Shown here piece after piece: positions 62,397-64,000 of a stretch of DNA of 64,000 nt. Under the pieces are notes generated by a model. The model was not told where the DNA came from. It saw nothing but the letters and a program-made list of their open reading frames with translations, and searched no databases. Position 1 is the first letter of the stretch, and each line of letters begins with the position of its first letter. A program made the position numbers and the translations under genes. The stretch is from Lachnospiraceae bacterium MD335 (GTDB lineage Bacteria; Bacillota; Clostridia; Lachnospirales; Lachnospiraceae): positions 484,802 to 548,801 of the forward strand of contig KE159630.1 of assembly GCA_000403335.2 (NCBI GenBank). Direction: 5' to 3'.

Positions 62397-63073
62397 TACT
62401 CGCAGGCAAAAGTATTGAAGAATGGCTTAAAATCAAGGGATTTTGAGGTTTGGTGGGGTTCATCACGGTGGGTGGTGGACCCCAATTTTTTTGTTTTTAG
62501 ATGCCGCTGATAGGATGGCGATTGGGGAAAAAATCGTACTATCAGGTAAAAGTATACTTTCACGCAAAAGTCGGGGGTTTCCGTGATAGTATCTGAGTTT
62601 TGCGTGAAAGTATAAGGGTTTCCGTGATAATATGAAGTTTCGCCTGTTTGTAGAAAAATGCTGTTGAAATATGGGAGATATTATCGAATTTTGTCAGGGT
62701 GTCTTAGTTTCCGGTAGATACAGACACGGAAAGCCCACAAATCCCGTAAACACGGCACTTTTGGCACTACATAGGTTTCAAAATTACATTATTTCCGTGT
62801 GCTTTTAGGGGCTTTTTACATTAGTGAGGGTACGAACTGTTGTTCCGAGGTTGTTTTGCCTGATAGTATATACTCGTAGGCAAAAGTCGGTTATTATCAC
62901 GGAAACTCGGATACTATCAGGCAAAACTCGATACTATCAGGCAAAAGTCGATACTCGCAGGCAAAACCCTTATACAAACACGGAAACTGACTGTATTATC
63001 ACGGAAACAGAATGGGAGTTTTCGTGATAGTATAGGTGTTTCCGTGATAATATACAGAGTTTCCGTGTTTGTA
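62397..63073. repeat. Phased mosaic array of 15-bp units
   Basis: About nineteen units, consensus TANTATCA then [CG]G[CG]AAA[AC]. Plus-oriented units begin at 62397, 62537, 62555, 62719 (weak), 62871, 62892, 62912, 62932, 62952, 62973 and 62994. Minus-oriented units begin at 62577, 62598, 62618, 62637, 62854, 63018, 63038 and 63059. Within blocks the period is 19-21 bp, close to two helical turns. The left half (TATCA, TCGCA, AAACA, TTTCA) and the right half (GGCAAAA, CGGAAAC, CGCAAAA) recombine freely. No gene in the interval is supportable, and 62653-62853 holds only degenerate units. Confidence 0.8.
62454..62497 (+). terminator. Rho-independent terminator
   Basis: TGGGGTTCATCAC (62454-62466) and GTGGTGGACCCCA (62472-62484) form a 13-bp stem with two G-U pairs, followed by a run of seven T. 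It ends ppdK or the structured RNA. Confidence 0.8.
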
Positions 63074-63120
63074 TATGATTAAAATGGTAAAAAGTGAATG
63101 AAAAAATAGAAATGTGAGAA

Positions 63121-63146
63121 AAGGGCTGTTTCGGCAGTCCTTCTTC
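63121..63146 (+). terminator. Possible terminator right of the repeat array
   Basis: AAGGGCTG (63121-63128) and CAGTCCTT (63135-63142) with one G-U pair, followed by CTTCTT. It is weakly T-rich. The remaining bases to 63350 show nothing I can name. Confidence 0.45.
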
Positions 63147-63356
63147 TTATGTCTTAATATTTTGCAATTCATTTCTTTGCATTTCAATTTTCACAGATAT
63201 TTTTATAGCGGTTTAGAAAATAATAAGTTGGAAAGCGGGAAAATCAGAGTTAATATGCTTACACGGCGGTTTGCGTTTCCCCTATATCGGACGAATGGCG
63301 AAAAACTTTAGGGCTGATTTGGGCTTTCAAAAACAAAAAATCTGCGATTCACGTAG

Positions 63357-63380
63357 CTAGGGAACCGCTGATTAATTAGT
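63357..63380. repeat. Candidate IS terminal inverted repeat
   Basis: CTAGGGAACCGCTGATTAAT lies 120 bases outside the transposase stop. CTAG could be a target-site duplication. The other end is outside the window, so this cannot be confirmed here. Confidence 0.35.
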
Positions 63381-63420
63381 TTTATTTTCAGCATTATCCC
63401 GTTTTGTCAGGTTTTTTAGA

Positions 63421-63454
63421 ATGCCAGCGGAAATATCATTGGATATTTCCAGGT
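63421..63454. other. Hairpin at the IS edge
   Basis: GGAAATATC and GATATTTCC form a 9-bp perfect inverted repeat between the transposase stop and the candidate terminal repeat; such structures can block read-through transcription. Confidence 0.4.
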
Positions 63455-63499
63455 TATAACCCTTTATTTGATGGTTGCTTTCTTTGAAATTGGGCGCAC

Positions 63500-64000
63500 T
63501 TACCCCATGCACCCCAGAAAATCTTGGGTTCGTCCAGCCCTGCTACACATTATAAGGTTGGCACTGGCAAACAGCATGTGGAACCGATTCATATTCTTTT
63601 CGATTCCACGATATACAACTTTTGTATATCCCATCTGTTTTTTGACTATGAGAAATACGTGTTCTACTTTACAACGAATAGCTGATTTATCATGCTCCAT
63701 CTTTTTATCCCAGTTAATGCCTTGGAAATCATCAGCAGTTTTAAGGCTGGATGGACGTTTATTGATTCGGAAGTCTATTTTGGATAACGCCTCATCATCT
63801 TTGATTTCCTCCCGCATGGGAGCACCCAGATAACCTGAATCACCATAAACCACATGGTCATCTTTTCGTATTAGTTTTGATGTTTCAGATACATCATGCA
63901 TGTTTGCAGAAGTTCCTGTTAGCGAATGCACATAACCGCTACCGGCATCAGCACCAGCGTGAACCTTCATTCCGAAGTACCATTCATTTCCTTTCTTCGT
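63500..64000 (-). mobile_element. IS5-type DDE transposase, 3' part (continues beyond the window)
   Basis: The minus-strand frame enters from the right edge as KKGNEWYFGMKVHAGADAGS, the conserved region around the second catalytic aspartate of IS5/IS4 DDE transposases. YGDSGYLGAP and the later RCKVEHVFLIVKKQMGYTK (the catalytic E with the Y-x2-R-x3-E-x6-K-like signature) follow. It stops at 63500. The first catalytic region is outside the window. Confidence 0.85.

Noticed and set aside
62824..63027. 67-codon ORF across the repeat array
   Set aside because: It is built entirely from the 15-bp repeat units read in one frame and has no ribosome binding site.
62397..63073. CRISPR array
   Set aside because: Units are 15 bp at 20-21 bp spacing in both orientations with only 4-6 bp between them, unlike direct repeats with 30-40 bp unique spacers. 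No cas genes are in view.
1..64000. tRNA or rRNA genes
   Set aside because: I looked for T-arm GGTTCGAATC/GGTTCAAATC-type sequences with pairing arms and for rRNA landmarks and found none.

Overview
The window is chromosomal DNA of a low-to-moderate GC Gram-positive anaerobe of the Clostridia, most likely a Lachnospiraceae member. The evidence is the family content and gene order: a meso-DAP type MurE, a PrkC kinase with PASTA repeats paired with a PP2C phosphatase, RsgA and Rpe, a YlmC/YmxH protein next to NrdR, a pyruvate phosphate dikinase, DUF5688 and CD3324-type proteins, and strong AGGAGG-type ribosome binding sites. No rRNA, tRNA or CRISPR array was seen. Core blocks, all on the + strand: 2-4005 (murE 3' part, priA, small membrane protein); 12.3-24.2 kb (VOC protein, def, fmt, Zn peptidase, rsmB, rlmN, prpC, prkC, rsgA, rpe, MATE), a translation-quality, rRNA-modification and cell-wall-signalling run; 29.3-43.8 kb (ychF, lgt, ylmC-like, nrdR, a dipeptide-type ABC importer, an ECF sigma with a putative anti-sigma, tetR, an acetolactate synthase); 55.1-62.2 kb (yqeG, aroE, aroK, aroQ, efp, DUF5688, ppdK). 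Accessory blocks: (i) 4.5-12 kb, a drug-export cluster (LysR, MATE, cytidylate-kinase-like protein, heterodimeric ABC exporter) headed by a perfect CIRCE operator and flanked by an Hsp20 3' relic and a serine-recombinase relic; the second ABC half has an in-frame amber codon. (ii) 24.2-29.1 kb, an AT-rich gene for a 1460-residue secreted surface protein. (iii) 36.7-39.1 kb, three or four unrelated small genes inserted inside the peptide-transporter operon. (iv) 43.8-54.8 kb, an AT-rich, mostly minus-strand island of resistance-like and small accessory genes (AviRa-like methyltransferase, class D beta-lactamase, other methyltransferases, GNAT, DUF1062, DUF3267, a decayed type III toxin). It is full of frameshifts, internal deletions and gene stubs, including a tyrosine-integrase tail. 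(v) 62.2-64 kb, a possible structured RNA, a terminator, a phased repeat array and the edge of an IS5-type element. The most unusual signals are: a mosaic array of about nineteen 15-bp units spaced 20-21 bp apart in alternating polarity blocks (62.4-63.1 kb); a short interspersed leader element that carries its own Shine-Dalgarno and sits directly upstream of several unrelated genes (1.4, 14.5, 54.8 kb, with partial copies at 13.5 and 57.1 kb); a CIRCE operator in front of a drug-efflux cluster; a short upstream ORF with mutually exclusive hairpins before a methyltransferase gene; and a decayed ToxN/AbiQ-type toxin that still has a promoter and terminator upstream. All calls come from reading the sequence; no database search or folding was run.
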